64,000 bases of DNA from Burkholderiaceae bacterium (GCA_031291325.1 JARLJG010000063.1:40758-104757), one strand, 5' to 3'; positions 28,966 through 39,775 are shown, numbered from the stretch's first letter. The notes: generated from the sequence alone by a model not told the origin. Made by a program: numbers and translations.

Positions 28966-29934
28966 TTATTCCGCTTTTCCGGCATTAGCCGCTTGCTCTT
29001 CCGCCTTGCACACCGCCAGGATGGCAGCCGCATCTTGCGCGCTCAGCAAATCGACCACTTGTTGCCCCAAGGCTTCCGGCTCGTCTGCCGATCCGCTTAC
29101 CTCGGCGGTAGCAATGCGGGTACCGTCCGGCGTCGCCACCATCGAGCGCAGACGCATCGTGTCGCCGCTGACTTCGCCGAAAGCGGCCAGCGGTATCTGG
29201 CAACTGCCGCCGAATTTGCGCGATACCGCACGTTCGGCGGTAACCGCCGCAGCGGTAGCCCGGTGATTGAGCGGCGCCAGCCACGCGTGCAGATCGGCGC
29301 GCGCGGCATTGATTTCAATCGCCATCGCCCCCTGCCCCGGTGCCGGCAGGCTTTGTTCTGCCGAAATGAAGGCGCGGATGCGCTGCGGCAAGCCGAGGCG
29401 CTTCAAGCCGGCAGCCGCCAGGATGATGGCCGCGTATTCGCCGCGATCGAGCTTGGCCAAGCGGGTGTCGAGATTGCCGCGCAACGGGTGGATCACCAGA
29501 TGCGGAAAGCGTGCCGCGATCAACGCCTGACGGCGCAAGCTGCTGGTGCCGACTATCGCGCCGGCCGGCAATGCGTCCAGCGACGCGTAGTCGTTGGAGA
29601 CGAAGGCATCGCGCGGATCTTCGCGCTCCAGGATGGCGGCCAGCTCGAACCCGTCCGGCAATTCCATCGGCACATCCTTGAGCGAATGCACCGCCAAGTC
29701 GGCCAGACCGTCGGCCATCGCCACTTCCAATTCCTTGACGAACAAGCCCTTGCCGCCCACCTTGGAAAGCGCACGATCGAGGATTTGGTCACCCCTGGTG
29801 GTCATGCCCAGAATTTCTATATTGCAGTGCGGATATAATAGTGCCAACTGCGCCTTGACGTGTTCGGCTTGCCACATCGCCAAACGGCTCTCACGCGAGG
29901 CAATGACTAACTTGGATGGGACGGATGCTTTCAA
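28966..29934 (-). CDS. hemC: Hydroxymethylbilane synthase (porphobilinogen deaminase)
   Basis: Joins four porphobilinogen molecules into hydroxymethylbilane, using a covalently attached dipyrromethane cofactor. The 322-residue protein has the N-terminal signature [17 protein letters not shown], the substrate-binding [13 protein letters not shown] and [22 protein letters not shown], and the cofactor-bearing cysteine in [12 protein letters not shown]. It is divergent from ppc across about 130 bp. It probably heads the hemCDXY operon, although repeats separate it from hemD. Confidence 0.97.
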   Translation of the reverse strand: MKASVPSKLVIASRESRLAMWQAEHVKAQLALLYPHCNIEILGMTTRGDQILDRALSKVGGKGLFVKELEVAMADGLADLAVHSLKDVPMELPDGFELAAILEREDPRDAFVSNDYASLDALPAGAIVGTSSLRRQALIAARFPHLVIHPLRGNLDTRLAKLDRGEYAAIILAAAGLKRLGLPQRIRAFISAEQSLPAPGQGAMAIEINAARADLHAWLAPLNHRATAAAVTAERAVSRKFGGSCQIPLAAFGEVSGDTMRLRSMVATPDGTRIATAEVSGSADEPEALGQQVVDLLSAQDAAAILAVCKAEEQAANAGKAE

Positions 29935-30063
29935 GACAGGCTCTTTCGATTTTGATATTACTATTGACTCATTGAATTCCCGTAATTTTACCCCGAATTG
30001 CGCTGCACCTCCGTCGAATCACACCTCAAACTTTTTAAGAAAAGCCGCTCAAAATCGTCCATT

Positions 30064-32919
30064 ATGGCAAAACAACCTAATCCTCCTGTACGCGCCGCCA
30101 AGGCAAGCCTCGACAAAGACGCGCCATTGAAAGAAGATATTCGCCTGTTAGGCCGCATGCTGGGTGATGTATTGCGCGAACAAGAGGGGGATGCGGTCTT
30201 CGCCGTGGTCGAAACCATCCGCCAGACGGCAGTGCGCTTTCGCCGCGATGCCGACCCGCAAGCCGGCGCCGACCTGAACAAGCTGTTGAAGAAACTGACG
30301 CGCGACCAGACCATTTCGGTGGTGCGCGCATTTTCCTATTTCTCGCATCTGGCCAATATCGCTGAAGACCAGCACCATAACCGCCGCCGGCGCGCGCATT
30401 TGCTGGCCGGTTCCGCGCCGCAGCAGGGCAGCATCGGCTTTGCGCTGGCAAAACTGGACGATGCCGGCGTGACTGGCGCAGCGGTGCGTACATTCTTCAA
30501 GGATGCATTGATTTCGCCGGTCTTGACCGCGCATCCGACCGAAGTGCAGCGCAAGAGCATCCTCGACGCCGAACATGCGATCTCCGCGCTGCTGGCCGCG
30601 CGCGACCAGCCGGCGACGCCGAAAGAGCGCGCCAACAACGGCGCATTGCTGCACGCCCACATCGCCACGCTTTGGCAAACCCGCATGCTGCGCTTTTCCA
30701 AGCTGACCGTGGCCGACGAAATCGAAAATGCGCTGTCGTATTACCGGATCACCTTCCTGCACGAATTGCCGGGTTTATACGACGATATCGAGAGCGAAAT
30801 CGCCGCCCAATTCCCGCAACGCGCCAACGGCAACCACGAGGAATTAACGCCATTCGTGCAAATGGGAAGCTGGATCGGCGGCGACCGCGACGGCAACCCG
30901 AACGTCAACGCCGGCACCATGCAGCACGCGCTGACCCGGCAATCGACCACCATCCTCGATTTTTACCTGGACGAAGTGCATGCGCTGGGCGCGGAACTGT
31001 CGATTTCCAACATCCTGGTCGGTGTCAGCCCGGAGGTCGAAGCGCTCGCCAAAACTTCGCCGGACCATTCCGCGCATCGCGTCGACGAACCGTACCGGCG
31101 CGCCTTGATCGGCATCTACGCGCGTCTGGCCGGCACTGCGCGCGCGCTGGGCGCGACCAATATCCTGCGCCAGGAAGTCGGCCCGGCTGCGCCCTACGCC
31201 AACGCCGCTGAGTTTACGGCAGAGCTGCAAGTAATCGCCGACTCCTTGAAAGCGCATCATGGCGCGGTGCTGGTCAAACCGCGCCTGGCGATGCTCAAGC
31301 GCGCTTCGGAAATCTTCGGTTTCCACCTGGCCACGCTGGACATGCGGCAAAGCTCGGACGTGCACGAGCGCGTGCTGACCGAACTGTTTGCGCGCGCCAA
31401 GGTGGAGCCGGCTTACGCAGAACTGAGCGAACAACGCAAGACCGAGTTGCTGTTGTCCGAACTCGCCAAGCCGCGCCTGCTGTATTCGCCGTATATCGAC
31501 TATTCGGACGAAACCAATTCCGAACTGACGATTCTGCGGGCGGCGCGCTCGATCCGGCAGCGCTACGGCGAACGGGCGATCCGCAACTACATCATTTCGC
31601 ACACCGAATCCGTGTCCGATTTGCTCGAAGTCTATCTATTGCAACGAGAAACCGGCTTGCTGCGTAGCGAGTGTGACGGAGCCGATGCCCCGCAAGACAT
31701 CGCGTTGGAACTGATGGTGATCCCGCTGTTCGAGACCATCCCGGACTTGCGCTGCGCCGCGACCATCATGGAAAGCCTGATGGCGATCCCGCAGGTCGCG
31801 CGCCTGATCGCCAAGCAGGGGCAAATCCAGGAAGTGATGCTCGGCTATTCCGATTCCAACAAGGATGGCGGCTTCCTGACCTCGAACTGGGAGTTGTACA
31901 AGGCGGAAACGCAACTGGTGCAGGTATTCGACCGCGCTGGCGTCAAGCTGCGCCTGTTCCACGGGCGCGGCGGCACCGTCGGGCGCGGCGGCGGCCCCAG
32001 CTACGAAGCGATCCTGGCGCAACCGGCGGGCACCGTCAACGGTCAAATCCGCCTGACCGAACAAGGCGAAATCATCGCCTCCAAATTTTCCAACCCGGAA
32101 ATCGGCCGGCGCAACCTGGAGTTGCTGGTCACCGCCACGCTGGAAGCGAGCCTGATGCCGAACGAAGCCGACCCCAAACGCGCCAAGCGGCTGGGCGAGT
32201 TCGAGGCCGTGATGGAAGAACTGTCCGAGCGCGCCTACAAGGCGTATCGTAACCTGGTCTATGAAACACCCGGCTTCACCGACTACTTTTTCTCGGCCAC
32301 GCCGATTGCCGAAATCGCAGAATTGAATATCGGCTCGCGCCCGGCGTCGCGCAAATCGACCCGCCGCATCGAAGACTTGCGGGCGATACCCTGGGGCTTT
32401 TCCTGGGGCCAGTGCCGGCTGCTGCTGCCGGGCTGGTATGGCTTCGGCAGCGCGGTCTCAAGCTGGCTGCACGAAGGCGACGCCAGCACCAAGACCAGGA
32501 AACTGGCGACTCTGCGCGCGATGTTCCGCGAATGGCCATTGTTTGCGACGCTGCTATCGAACATGGACATGGTCTTGTCGAAGACCGATATGGCAGTGGC
32601 CTCGCGCTATGCCGAATTGGTGTCCGACCGAAAATTACGCAACAGCATCTTCAAACGGATTTCGGTCGAACATGAATTGACCATCAATTGCCTGTCCAGC
32701 GTCACGGGCGCCAAGGAGCGCCTGTCCGGCAACCCGACGCTGGCGCGTTCGATCCAGAATCGCTTCGCCTACCTCGATCCGCTGAACCACTTGCAAGTCG
32801 AATTGATCAAGCGCCACCGCGCCAACTCGGTCGATGGCCGCAAGCAGGATGAGCGGGTGCATCGCGGCATCCATTTGTCGATCAACGGGATTGCAGCAGG
32901 ATTGCGCAATACCGGCTAA
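30064..32919 (+). CDS. ppc: Phosphoenolpyruvate carboxylase
   Basis: Carboxylates PEP to oxaloacetate, refilling the TCA cycle. The 951-residue protein has the two PROSITE-type signatures: [12 protein letters not shown] with the catalytic His (near residue 160) and [12 protein letters not shown] (near 595), followed by [15 protein letters not shown]. The protein ends in asparagine/glycine-containing RNTG, close to the usual QNTG end. The start is the ATG of MAKQPNPP; a TTG 22 codons upstream is open but lacks conserved sequence. It sits back-to-back with hemC, a pairing common in Burkholderiales. Confidence 0.97.
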   Translation: MAKQPNPPVRAAKASLDKDAPLKEDIRLLGRMLGDVLREQEGDAVFAVVETIRQTAVRFRRDADPQAGADLNKLLKKLTRDQTISVVRAFSYFSHLANIAEDQHHNRRRRAHLLAGSAPQQGSIGFALAKLDDAGVTGAAVRTFFKDALISPVLTAHPTEVQRKSILDAEHAISALLAARDQPATPKERANNGALLHAHIATLWQTRMLRFSKLTVADEIENALSYYRITFLHELPGLYDDIESEIAAQFPQRANGNHEELTPFVQMGSWIGGDRDGNPNVNAGTMQHALTRQSTTILDFYLDEVHALGAELSISNILVGVSPEVEALAKTSPDHSAHRVDEPYRRALIGIYARLAGTARALGATNILRQEVGPAAPYANAAEFTAELQVIADSLKAHHGAVLVKPRLAMLKRASEIFGFHLATLDMRQSSDVHERVLTELFARAKVEPAYAELSEQRKTELLLSELAKPRLLYSPYIDYSDETNSELTILRAARSIRQRYGERAIRNYIISHTESVSDLLEVYLLQRETGLLRSECDGADAPQDIALELMVIPLFETIPDLRCAATIMESLMAIPQVARLIAKQGQIQEVMLGYSDSNKDGGFLTSNWELYKAETQLVQVFDRAGVKLRLFHGRGGTVGRGGGPSYEAILAQPAGTVNGQIRLTEQGEIIASKFSNPEIGRRNLELLVTATLEASLMPNEADPKRAKRLGEFEAVMEELSERAYKAYRNLVYETPGFTDYFFSATPIAEIAELNIGSRPASRKSTRRIEDLRAIPWGFSWGQCRLLLPGWYGFGSAVSSWLHEGDASTKTRKLATLRAMFREWPLFATLLSNMDMVLSKTDMAVASRYAELVSDRKLRNSIFKRISVEHELTINCLSSVTGAKERLSGNPTLARSIQNRFAYLDPLNHLQVELIKRHRANSVDGRKQDERVHRGIHLSINGIAAGLRNTG

Positions 32920-32933
32920 GATTGACGCAAGCA

Positions 32934-32951
32934 CCGGGGCCATCGCCCCGG
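32934..32951 (+). terminator. GC-rich hairpin after ppc
   Basis: Seven-base stem CCGGGGC/GCCCCGG with a four-base loop, 14 bp past the ppc stop. The T-run that follows is poor (ATTTA), so it may act weakly; it lies within the leader of the DUF427 gene. Confidence 0.4.
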
Positions 32952-32972
32952 ATTTACGCTGAAAGGTCAATC

Positions 32973-33263
32973 ATGCCGAAAGCAACCTGGCACGGCGCCG
33001 TCATCGCCGAAGCTGCCGGCGATGAAGTGGAAATCGTCGAAGGCAATACTTACTTTCCGATCGCAACGGTGCATCGGGAATTTCTGCAGGCCAGCGACAC
33101 GCACACAATTTGCTCTTGGAAAGGCACAGCCAGTTACTACCACGTCGTAGTCGCTGGCGAGGTGAATAAGGATGCAGCGTGGTACTACCCGGAGCCGAAA
33201 GATGCAGCCCGGCAAATCACCGGCTACGTCGCTTTTTGGAAAGGCGTCCAGGTGCTTGCATGA
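32973..33263 (+). CDS. DUF427 family protein
   Basis: A 96-residue soluble protein with the DUF427 pattern: ATWHGAVIAEA, then EIVEGNTYFPIATV, CSWKGTASYYHVVVAGE and WYYPEPKDAARQITGYVAFWKGV. Members are small beta-rich proteins of unknown biochemical role, found widely in bacteria and fungi. The start is the ATG of MPKATWHG, preceded by AAAGG. It follows ppc by 53 bp on the same strand. Confidence 0.9.
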   Translation: MPKATWHGAVIAEAAGDEVEIVEGNTYFPIATVHREFLQASDTHTICSWKGTASYYHVVVAGEVNKDAAWYYPEPKDAARQITGYVAFWKGVQVLA

Positions 33264-33312
33264 GGCCGGCATCGCATTGCAAAGCGGCGCATCTACTCAA
33301 AGGCGCAAACTG

Positions 33313-33708
33313 ATGTCATCCGATTTCGTCGACTATGTGAACGAATTATTGGCTCCTCTTGGAAGCGTGCGCAGCAAGCGCATGTTCGGAGGAGTCGGCA
33401 TCTATATCAACGATTATTTTTGCGCGCTCATCGCCGACGATTGCCTGTATTTCAAGGGCGACGACGACAACGAAGCAGAGTTTGCCGCGTCCAAATGCCC
33501 GCCATTTACCTACGAGAAAGATGGCATTGTGCACGCAATGCGCTATTATCGCGCCCCCGACGAGGCAATGGACAACCCCATGGAAATGGCACGCTGGACC
33601 AGACTCGGATTGGCCGCTGCCATGCGAAAGGCGGTTGCGCCGAAGCCGAAGTCAAAAAAAACACCGACCGGAGCAAGCCCGAAATCGCGTCCGACACGAC
33701 TCGGCTAG
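33313..33708 (+). CDS. TfoX N-terminal domain protein
   Basis: A 131-residue protein carrying only the N-terminal domain of TfoX/Sxy, the competence regulator (SDFVDYVNELLAPLGSVRSKRMFGG at the start, where FGG is diagnostic, then YFCALIADDCLYFK and MRYYRAP). The DNA-uptake-related C-terminal TfoX domain is absent; instead there is a Lys/Pro-rich tail (KPKSKKTPTGASPKSR). Such single-domain proteins are common and need not act in competence. The ATG has AAGG upstream and lies 49 bp after DUF427. Confidence 0.88.
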   Translation: MSSDFVDYVNELLAPLGSVRSKRMFGGVGIYINDYFCALIADDCLYFKGDDDNEAEFAASKCPPFTYEKDGIVHAMRYYRAPDEAMDNPMEMARWTRLGLAAAMRKAVAPKPKSKKTPTGASPKSRPTRLG

Positions 33709-33832
33709 CAAAAATGGAATTCGTATTTCGTGATTGGTTTTTGCTTGCGCGCTGCATCACGGATCGGGGCTATAGGCTTATCGATATGTTGTATTTCCGT
33801 TAGCACCCCTATGCTCACGTTGACGATACCAG

Positions 33833-34435
33833 TCATTTTGTCAGATAAAGGTCTGCTTTGTCGACTGTCTCTTGACCTCGATTGAAAGCGCTTCTATCGC
33901 TAGTGGCGACCACAATTATTAGTACAACATCGATTAAAGCTCCGAACAAACCTCCCATCTGCATCGCCATGGTCATGAACGAAAAGGCATAGAGACCGAC
34001 AGCAGCTTTTAGAATGCTCAAGAATATATTTGAACCTAGGGCCCAATAAAAAAGCTTTATTGCGTTTTGTTTCAGTTGAAGTAGCCAGATGGAGGCGAAT
34101 AAATAAAAGGCCGAAATGAGCGCCTTGGCACTGCCCGCGAAGATGGACCAACCACCAAACCATTCGGGCACATCAAACATATTTTTCATCACATTCAGCA
34201 TTGGTGGATTTGGTATAACCCGATTGTCGCCAACGTTATTGGCTTGATTGATACCTCGTTCAGCTTGATTATTATTGGATTGAGTCAGTGATTGCTGCTG
34301 CACGGCAGTCCACATCTCTTTTTGCATTTTCATTATTTTGGGCATCATAATCTCCTGTCCTCCACCCAGTATGCCCAAGCAACCAAAGATGATGCCAAGC
34401 ACTCCGACTATGGTGACCCAAGTTGGTTTTTTCAT
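33833..34435 (-). CDS. Membrane protein of unknown function
   Basis: A 200-residue protein with about four predicted helices: one at the N-terminus (about 5-25, WVTIVGVLGIIFGCLGILGG), then a hydrophilic Asn/Gln-rich loop of about 60 residues (SLTQSNNNQAERGINQANN), and three more in the second half. The start is the ATG with AGGAAAAG upstream; the frame extends nine codons further. It is AT-richer than ppc and argH, suggesting a later acquisition. I do not recognise the family. Neighbours give no functional clue. Confidence 0.65.
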   Translation of the reverse strand: MKKPTWVTIVGVLGIIFGCLGILGGGQEIMMPKIMKMQKEMWTAVQQQSLTQSNNNQAERGINQANNVGDNRVIPNPPMLNVMKNMFDVPEWFGGWSIFAGSAKALISAFYLFASIWLLQLKQNAIKLFYWALGSNIFLSILKAAVGLYAFSFMTMAMQMGGLFGALIDVVLIIVVATSDRSAFNRGQETVDKADLYLTK

Positions 34436-34677
34436 GTTCTTTTCCTGTTTATGATCAGCCAAAAGCGTGAAAAATCAATTTATATAAATGGATATGGTCA
34501 TGCAATAAATTACTTGAATGCATCGATTTGGCCGACCTTGCCACAGGCCGGTTTCGGCCGATAGTACCTATTCAATCAATTTTACCTCTATATTACGAGC
34601 CACATATTGATTGCTCGCATCAACCACGAAATACGGATAGCCGTGCAAGTCAATCATCAAATTGCGGCGCCGACCAG

Positions 34678-35493
34678 TCACCCACGCTTGTTCAACAGCG
34701 CCTTGACGACCGGCCATTGACGCCGCGAAATCGGCAGGCGTTCGTCGATGCCGCGCAAGATGACTTGCCACGATTCCTGCGCTTTTTCCGCACCGGCGCC
34801 TGGCTCCAGTTCAAGAATGCCGCGTTCGACGCCGACAATCGCATGCCGCGCGACCAGTGCGTTGCGATGCACGCGCACGAATTGTTCGGCCATTTCCTCT
34901 TCGATCGACAGCAGCGATTCTTCCAGCACGAATTCGCGCTCCTTGGTGCGTACGGTCACGTATTTCAATTCGGCCCGCAGGTAGACGACTTCCGAGACCG
35001 GCACCAGCAGCACGCGCCCGCGCTCCTGAATCGAGAAATTCTGCCGCCGCAGGTGCAGATCGCTGGCGGCGACGGCAATCTTGCTCGGTTGCGGCGCGCT
35101 GGCGGCACGCGCTGCGGCGGCGCGACGGATCGCATCGGCCAGACGCTGGGCGCGCACCGGCTTCAACAAATAATCGACCGCATGCACTTCAAATGCCTTC
35201 AGCGCATAGGAGTCGAAGGCGGTGACGAAGATCACCGCCGGACCATTTTGCGCGCGCGCCTCGAAATAGGCGGCCAGATGGGCTGCCAATTCGATCCCGT
35301 TCATGCCCGGCATCTGGATATCCAGCAACACGATATCGGGCGCAAGTTCGGCAATGCCGTCCAACGCAGCTTGCGCATTGGCGGCCTGCCCGACCAACTG
35401 GTGCGGGCACTCGGCGGCGATATCCGACAGCAAGGTGGTCATGCGCGCGCGCGCCGGCGCTTCGTCGTCGACGATGAAAATGCGCGGAATCAT
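34678..35493 (-). CDS. LytTR-type response regulator, AlgR family
   Basis: A 271-residue DNA-binding response regulator. The N-terminal receiver (about 1-120) has RIFIVDDEAPAR, the phospho-acceptor Asp in DIVLLDIQMPGMNG and VTAFDSYALKAFEVHAVDYLLKPV; the C-terminal LytTR domain (about 165-270) has VYLRAELKYVTVRTKEREFVLEESL and FVRVHRNALVAR. Next to the AlgZ-like kinase and argH it matches the Pseudomonas argH-algZ-algR-hemC arrangement, so it is an AlgR counterpart; targets here are unknown. The start is MIPRIFIVDD. Confidence 0.9.
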   Translation of the reverse strand: MIPRIFIVDDEAPARARMTTLLSDIAAECPHQLVGQAANAQAALDGIAELAPDIVLLDIQMPGMNGIELAAHLAAYFEARAQNGPAVIFVTAFDSYALKAFEVHAVDYLLKPVRAQRLADAIRRAAAARAASAPQPSKIAVAASDLHLRRQNFSIQERGRVLLVPVSEVVYLRAELKYVTVRTKEREFVLEESLLSIEEEMAEQFVRVHRNALVARHAIVGVERGILELEPGAGAEKAQESWQVILRGIDERLPISRRQWPVVKALLNKRG

Positions 35494-35506
35494 GCGATAG
35501 CCCTCA

Positions 35507-36550
35507 TCAATCGCCCCGCACATAAGGGAAATGCATGCGCACCTCGAATTTTCCGTTTTTTTCCGACACGCTCAATTGCGCCTCGACATCGTAAAGCAGC
35601 GCCAGCCGTTCGCGGATATTCTGCAAGGCCATATGGTTGCCGACCTTGGCAGCCGGCCCCGCTTCGCCGAGATTCGGCAGCGGATTGCTGACGAATATGT
35701 CGATACTGTCACCGCTGCGCGTCAATTCGATTTCGATCAGCACCGGCTCTTGCACCGGTTCGACGCCGTAATGCACTGCATTTTCCAATATCGGCTGCAA
35801 CAGCAAGGCCGGCACCCGCGCCCGGTGCAACACCTTGTCGCTGATATTGGCCGCCTTCCATTGCACTTGCAAGCGCTCTCCCAGGCGCACCTTTTCGATC
35901 GACAGGTATTGCCGGCACAGGCGTATTTCTTCTTCCAGGCTGGTGACGTCGCGCGTGTCGCGCATCAAGACCCGGAACAAATCGGCCAAATCTTCGAGCG
36001 TAGTCTCGGCTTGACGCGGCTCGGTGCGGATCAGCGACAATACCGCATTCAAGCTATTGAACAAAAAATGCGGCCTGATGCGCGCCTGCAAGGCCTGCAG
36101 CCGCGCTTCGGCCAAGGCGGGGGAAAAGGCGCGGGTGCGCAATTCGAAGTAATGTTGCGTCAAAGCACCAAAGGCGGCGGCTATCCAGACTCCCTGATTC
36201 ACGGTCAATATATTCAAATCGTCTTGCAAGGCCGGCCCGGATACGATAAAGCGAACCAGGCCAGCGGTAATCGCCGCCGGCACCAAGGCGCACAAGACCC
36301 GCTGCGTCCAAGGAGCGATGGTGCGCACGGTGCGGCGCAATCCGCACAAGGCCAATAGCGACGCCAGACAGGCCGGCTCGGTCAGCACCGCCGCATCCAG
36401 AAACGCCAGCAAGCCGCCGCCATGCACGATAATTGCCATCAAGACCACGCCATTGACCGCCAGCAAAACGCGCACCATCACGCCGATATTGCAGCAATCG
36501 GGAATCACGTTCTCGATTTTAGGGGGAGTGGGAGCAGTTGTTTGCGGCAT
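35507..36550 (-). CDS. LytS/AlgZ-type sensor histidine kinase
   Basis: A 347-residue inner-membrane kinase with four predicted helices in residues 25-150, then a His_kinase domain (LQARIRPHFLFNSLNAVLSLIRTEP, phospho-acceptor His in RPHFLFN) and a degenerate ATPase domain (LLLQPILENAVHYGVEP, NIRERLALLYD). It would phosphorylate the adjacent AlgR-like regulator. The gene ends 13 bp before that regulator. The frame continues 15 codons upstream into a family-2 repeat; the ATG chosen (MPQTTAPTPP) lies outside the repeat, but neither start has a strong Shine-Dalgarno. Confidence 0.88.
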   Translation of the reverse strand: MPQTTAPTPPKIENVIPDCCNIGVMVRVLLAVNGVVLMAIIVHGGGLLAFLDAAVLTEPACLASLLALCGLRRTVRTIAPWTQRVLCALVPAAITAGLVRFIVSGPALQDDLNILTVNQGVWIAAAFGALTQHYFELRTRAFSPALAEARLQALQARIRPHFLFNSLNAVLSLIRTEPRQAETTLEDLADLFRVLMRDTRDVTSLEEEIRLCRQYLSIEKVRLGERLQVQWKAANISDKVLHRARVPALLLQPILENAVHYGVEPVQEPVLIEIELTRSGDSIDIFVSNPLPNLGEAGPAAKVGNHMALQNIRERLALLYDVEAQLSVSEKNGKFEVRMHFPYVRGD

Positions 36551-36589
36551 GGGTCGGTTGACGTTGGGTGCATATTTATCAATATAACC

Positions 36590-36671
36590 CGTCATTCCCG
36601 CGAAGGCGGGAACCCATAGCGACTCAAATCGAGCGAATGTCTTATGGATTCCCGCTTTCGCGGGGACGACG
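36590..36671. repeat. Family-2 inverted repeat between the AlgZ-like gene and argH
   Basis: Left arm begins CGTCATTCCCGCGAAGGCGG as in the 17.2-kb copy; right arm is the near reverse complement (CCCGCTTTCGCGGGGACGACG with small changes). It lies between divergent promoters. Confidence 0.85.
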
Positions 36672-36812
36672 GCGAGTTTTTACGTAAATCGCCAGAACTT
36701 AACAGCACTAGCCCATCAGTACCACAAAGTGCAAACTACTTCAATTTCGATCTCGGGTCGAAACCAAAACCGGCTTGCTCTATAATCCTAGGCAAATTAA
36801 CTGGAATTCACC

Positions 36813-38213
36813 ATGACAGCACAACTCTCCAAAAAAGGCGAGGCCTGGTCGGCGCGCTTTTCCGAACCGGTTTCCGATCTGGTCAAACGCTACACCGCCT
36901 CGGTGTTTTTCGACAAGCGCCTGGCGCAATGCGATATCGACGGCTCGCTGGCGCATGCCGAAATGCTGGCCCAGCAAGGCATCGTCAGCCGCGACGATTA
37001 TGCCGAAATTCAACGCGGGATGCAGCAAATCCGCGACGAAATCGCGTCCGGCAAGTTTGAATGGCTGCTCGACCTGGAAGACGTGCACCTGAATATCGAA
37101 AAACGCCTGACCGAAATCATCGGCGACGCCGGCAAGCGGCTGCATACGGGCCGCTCGCGCAACGACCAGGTGGCGACCGATATCCGCCTGTATCTGCGCG
37201 GCGCGATCGACGATATCCTCGGCCTGCTGCGCGACCTGCGTCTGGCGCTGCTGGATTTGGCGGAACAGCATGCAAGCACCATCCTGCCGGGCTTTACCCA
37301 TATGCAGGTGGCGCAGCCGATCACGTTCGGCCACCACATGCTGGCCTATGTCGAAATGTTTGGCCGCGACGCCGAAAGAATGGCCGATTGCCGCAAGCGC
37401 GTCAACCGCCTGCCGCTGGGCGCGGCGGCGCTGGCCGGCACCACCTTTGCCATCGACCGCGAGCGCGTCGCCGCCACCCTGGGCTTCGACGACGTTTGCC
37501 GCAATTCGCTCGATGCGGTTTCCGACCGCGACTTTGCAATCGAATTTTGCGCCGCTGCGGCGCTGGTAATGACGCATATTTCGCGCATGTCGGAAGAGTT
37601 GGTGATCTGGATGAGCCCGCGCGTGGGCTTCATCGACATCGCCGACCGCTTCTGCACCGGCTCCTCGATCATGCCGCAAAAGAAAAACCCGGACGTGCCG
37701 GAACTGGCGCGCGGCAAGACCGGGCGGGTGAACGGCCACCTGATCGCGCTGTTGACGTTGATGAAGGGCCAGCCGCTGGCTTACAACAAGGACAACCAGG
37801 AAGACAAGGAACCCTTGTTCGATACCGTCGATACATTGGTCGACACCCTGCGCATCTTCGCCGACATGGCCGGCGGCATCACGGTCAAGCCGGACGCGAT
37901 GCGCGCGGCGGCGCTGCAAGGTTATGCGACGGCGACCGATCTGGCCGATTATCTGGTCAAAAAAGGTTTGCCGTTCCGCGATGCGCACGAGGCAGTGGCG
38001 CGCGCGGTGCGCAAGTGCGTCGATCAAGGCCGCGATCTGGCCGACCTGAGCCTGGCCGACCTGCAAGAGTTTTCGGCGCTGATCGAAGCCGATGTGTTCC
38101 ACGTCTTGACGCTGGAAGGCTCGGTGGCGGCGCGCGACCATATCGGCGGTACTGCGCCGAATCAGGTGCGCAAGGCGATTGCGTTGCTGCGTGCGCAATT
38201 GGGTGCTGCGTAG
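36813..38213 (+). CDS. argH: Argininosuccinate lyase
   Basis: Splits argininosuccinate into arginine and fumarate, the last step of arginine synthesis. The 466-residue tetrameric enzyme shows [16 protein letters not shown] (near residue 110), [13 protein letters not shown] with the catalytic His (near 160), and the superfamily signature [12 protein letters not shown] (near 285). Length is normal. It is divergent from the AlgZ/AlgR pair and lies between two copies of the family-2 repeat. Confidence 0.98.
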   Translation: MTAQLSKKGEAWSARFSEPVSDLVKRYTASVFFDKRLAQCDIDGSLAHAEMLAQQGIVSRDDYAEIQRGMQQIRDEIASGKFEWLLDLEDVHLNIEKRLTEIIGDAGKRLHTGRSRNDQVATDIRLYLRGAIDDILGLLRDLRLALLDLAEQHASTILPGFTHMQVAQPITFGHHMLAYVEMFGRDAERMADCRKRVNRLPLGAAALAGTTFAIDRERVAATLGFDDVCRNSLDAVSDRDFAIEFCAAAALVMTHISRMSEELVIWMSPRVGFIDIADRFCTGSSIMPQKKNPDVPELARGKTGRVNGHLIALLTLMKGQPLAYNKDNQEDKEPLFDTVDTLVDTLRIFADMAGGITVKPDAMRAAALQGYATATDLADYLVKKGLPFRDAHEAVARAVRKCVDQGRDLADLSLADLQEFSALIEADVFHVLTLEGSVAARDHIGGTAPNQVRKAIALLRAQLGAA

Positions 38214-38298
38214 TCCGAGGTGAGTCGATAATTCAGGCTGTTCCGGCTTTTTGTGGGTAGAGAAATGTGTTCGAGCAAGTTTGCGCAAAAAATATCCT

Positions 38299-38380
38299 CG
38301 TCGTTCCCGCGAAGGAGGGAACCCATAGTGAGGTAGCTCACGTGAATTCAGCATGGATTCCCGCCTTCGCGGGAACGACG
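38299..38380. repeat. Family-2 inverted repeat between argH and livJ
   Basis: Third copy in the window, with arms CGTCGTTCCCGCGAAGGAGG and its near reverse complement and a different central sequence. Together with 36590-36671 it brackets argH. Confidence 0.85.
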
Positions 38381-38461
38381 GAGGGTAGTACCGGCGCTGG
38401 ATTGATGATTTTACCCACCACTACTCAGATGAGCCACAATTCAAAAAAGGGAGATAAATCG

Positions 38462-39619
38462 ATGCGATTCAATTTCACGTTGAGCGCTTTGCCTGCATTG
38501 TTCGCTGCCATGATGTTCGCCGCAAGCGCCAGCGCCGCCGACATCAAACTGGGCGCAGCCGAAGCGCTGACCGGCCCGGCGGCCAAATACGGCGTGCCGA
38601 TCAAGAATGGCTTCACGCTGGCGATGGACGAAATCAACGCCAAGGGCGGCATCAACGGCAACAAGCTGGTGTTGGTCAGCGAGGACGAGCAAGGCAAGAA
38701 GGAAGAAGCGATCAACGCCTTCAAGAAGTTGATCTTTCAAGAGAAGGTGTTGGCGCTGTTCGGCCCGACCCTGTCCAATTCGGCCTTCGCCGCCGACCCG
38801 ATCGCCAATGCCGCGAAAGTGGTCGTGTTCGGCACCAGCAACACTGCGGACGGGATTACCGCAATGGGGCCGTTCACCTTCCGCAATTCTGTGATGGAAG
38901 CCGACGTCTTGCCGGTTTCGACGCGCGGCGCAGTGCGCCATTTCGGCATCAAGAAAGTCGCGGTCATCTACGGCAACGACGATGCGTTCACCAAGAGCGG
39001 CTACGACGTGTTCAAAGCCACGCTGGCCGAGCAAAAAATTCCCGTTACCGATACCGAAACCTATGCCAAGGGCGATGTCGATTTCAAGGCGCAACTGACC
39101 AAGATCAAGGCCGGCAACCCGGACGCGATCGTCTGCTCCTGCCTGGCGGAGGAAGCCGCCAACATCATCCTGCAAACCCGCACACTGGGCATGAAGCAAC
39201 CCTTCATCGGCGGCAACGGCTTGAACTCGCCGAAGCTGTTTGAAATCGCCAAGGATGCCGGCGAAAACACCGTGATCGGCAGCCCGTGGTCGGCGGAAAA
39301 CCGCGCGCCGGCCAACCAGGCGTTTATCGCGGCGTACAAGGCCAAATTCAACGCCGACCCGGATCAATTCGCCGCGCAAGCCTACGATGCGATGTACATC
39401 GTCGCCAGCGCCGTCAAAACGGTCAAGTTGAGCGGCAATCTCGCCGCAGACCGTATCGCACTGCGCAACGCGCTGCCGGCGGTCAAGCATGACGGCGCGA
39501 CCGGCAAATTCGCCTTCCGCCGTGCAGCGCCGAAAGACGGCAAGGAAAGCGGCTACGACGCCGAGCAGGAAGCCATCGTGAATATTGCGGTGCATGGCAA
39601 GTTCGTTTTGTTGAAATAA
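38462..39619 (+). CDS. livJ: Branched-chain amino acid binding protein
   Basis: A periplasmic substrate-binding protein of 385 residues for the Liv ABC transporter encoded just downstream. It has a clear signal peptide (MRFNFTLSALPALFAAMMFA, cleavage near SASAA-DIKLG) and the family features LGAAEALTGPAAKYG, EINAKGGINGNKLVLVSEDEQGKKEEA and VAVIYGNDDAFTKSGYDVFK. A good ribosome site AGGGAGA precedes the ATG. It is separated from livH by 305 bp containing an inverted pair of repeats. It is clearly different in sequence from the orphan binding protein at 7.2 kb, so the two probably bind different ligands. Confidence 0.93.
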   Translation: MRFNFTLSALPALFAAMMFAASASAADIKLGAAEALTGPAAKYGVPIKNGFTLAMDEINAKGGINGNKLVLVSEDEQGKKEEAINAFKKLIFQEKVLALFGPTLSNSAFAADPIANAAKVVVFGTSNTADGITAMGPFTFRNSVMEADVLPVSTRGAVRHFGIKKVAVIYGNDDAFTKSGYDVFKATLAEQKIPVTDTETYAKGDVDFKAQLTKIKAGNPDAIVCSCLAEEAANIILQTRTLGMKQPFIGGNGLNSPKLFEIAKDAGENTVIGSPWSAENRAPANQAFIAAYKAKFNADPDQFAAQAYDAMYIVASAVKTVKLSGNLAADRIALRNALPAVKHDGATGKFAFRRAAPKDGKESGYDAEQEAIVNIAVHGKFVLLK

Positions 39620-39678
39620 ATTGCGATGCCGCTCACGTTCCTACGTTTAATATCACGCAATTGCCAAGACCCTGCTTT

Positions 39679-39720
39679 GCTCCCCTCGCCCGCTTGCGGG
39701 AGAGGGGCTGGGGGAGAGGG
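39679..39720 (-). repeat. Family-1-like repeat, reverse copy
   Basis: Core CTCCCCTCGCCCGCTTGCGG continuing AGAGGGGCTGGGGGAGAGGG, the reverse complement of the arm at 39798-39838. Confidence 0.8.
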
Positions 39721-39775
39721 AGCGCCACGCATGACGCCAAGCTCGAAATATTCTTTTGCAGTGGACATGCAATTG

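Noticed and set aside
34568..34771. 67-codon minus-strand frame between the AlgR-like gene and the membrane protein
   Set aside because: Its first half overlaps the AlgR-like gene in another frame; the last 34 codons match nothing known and there is no start signal.
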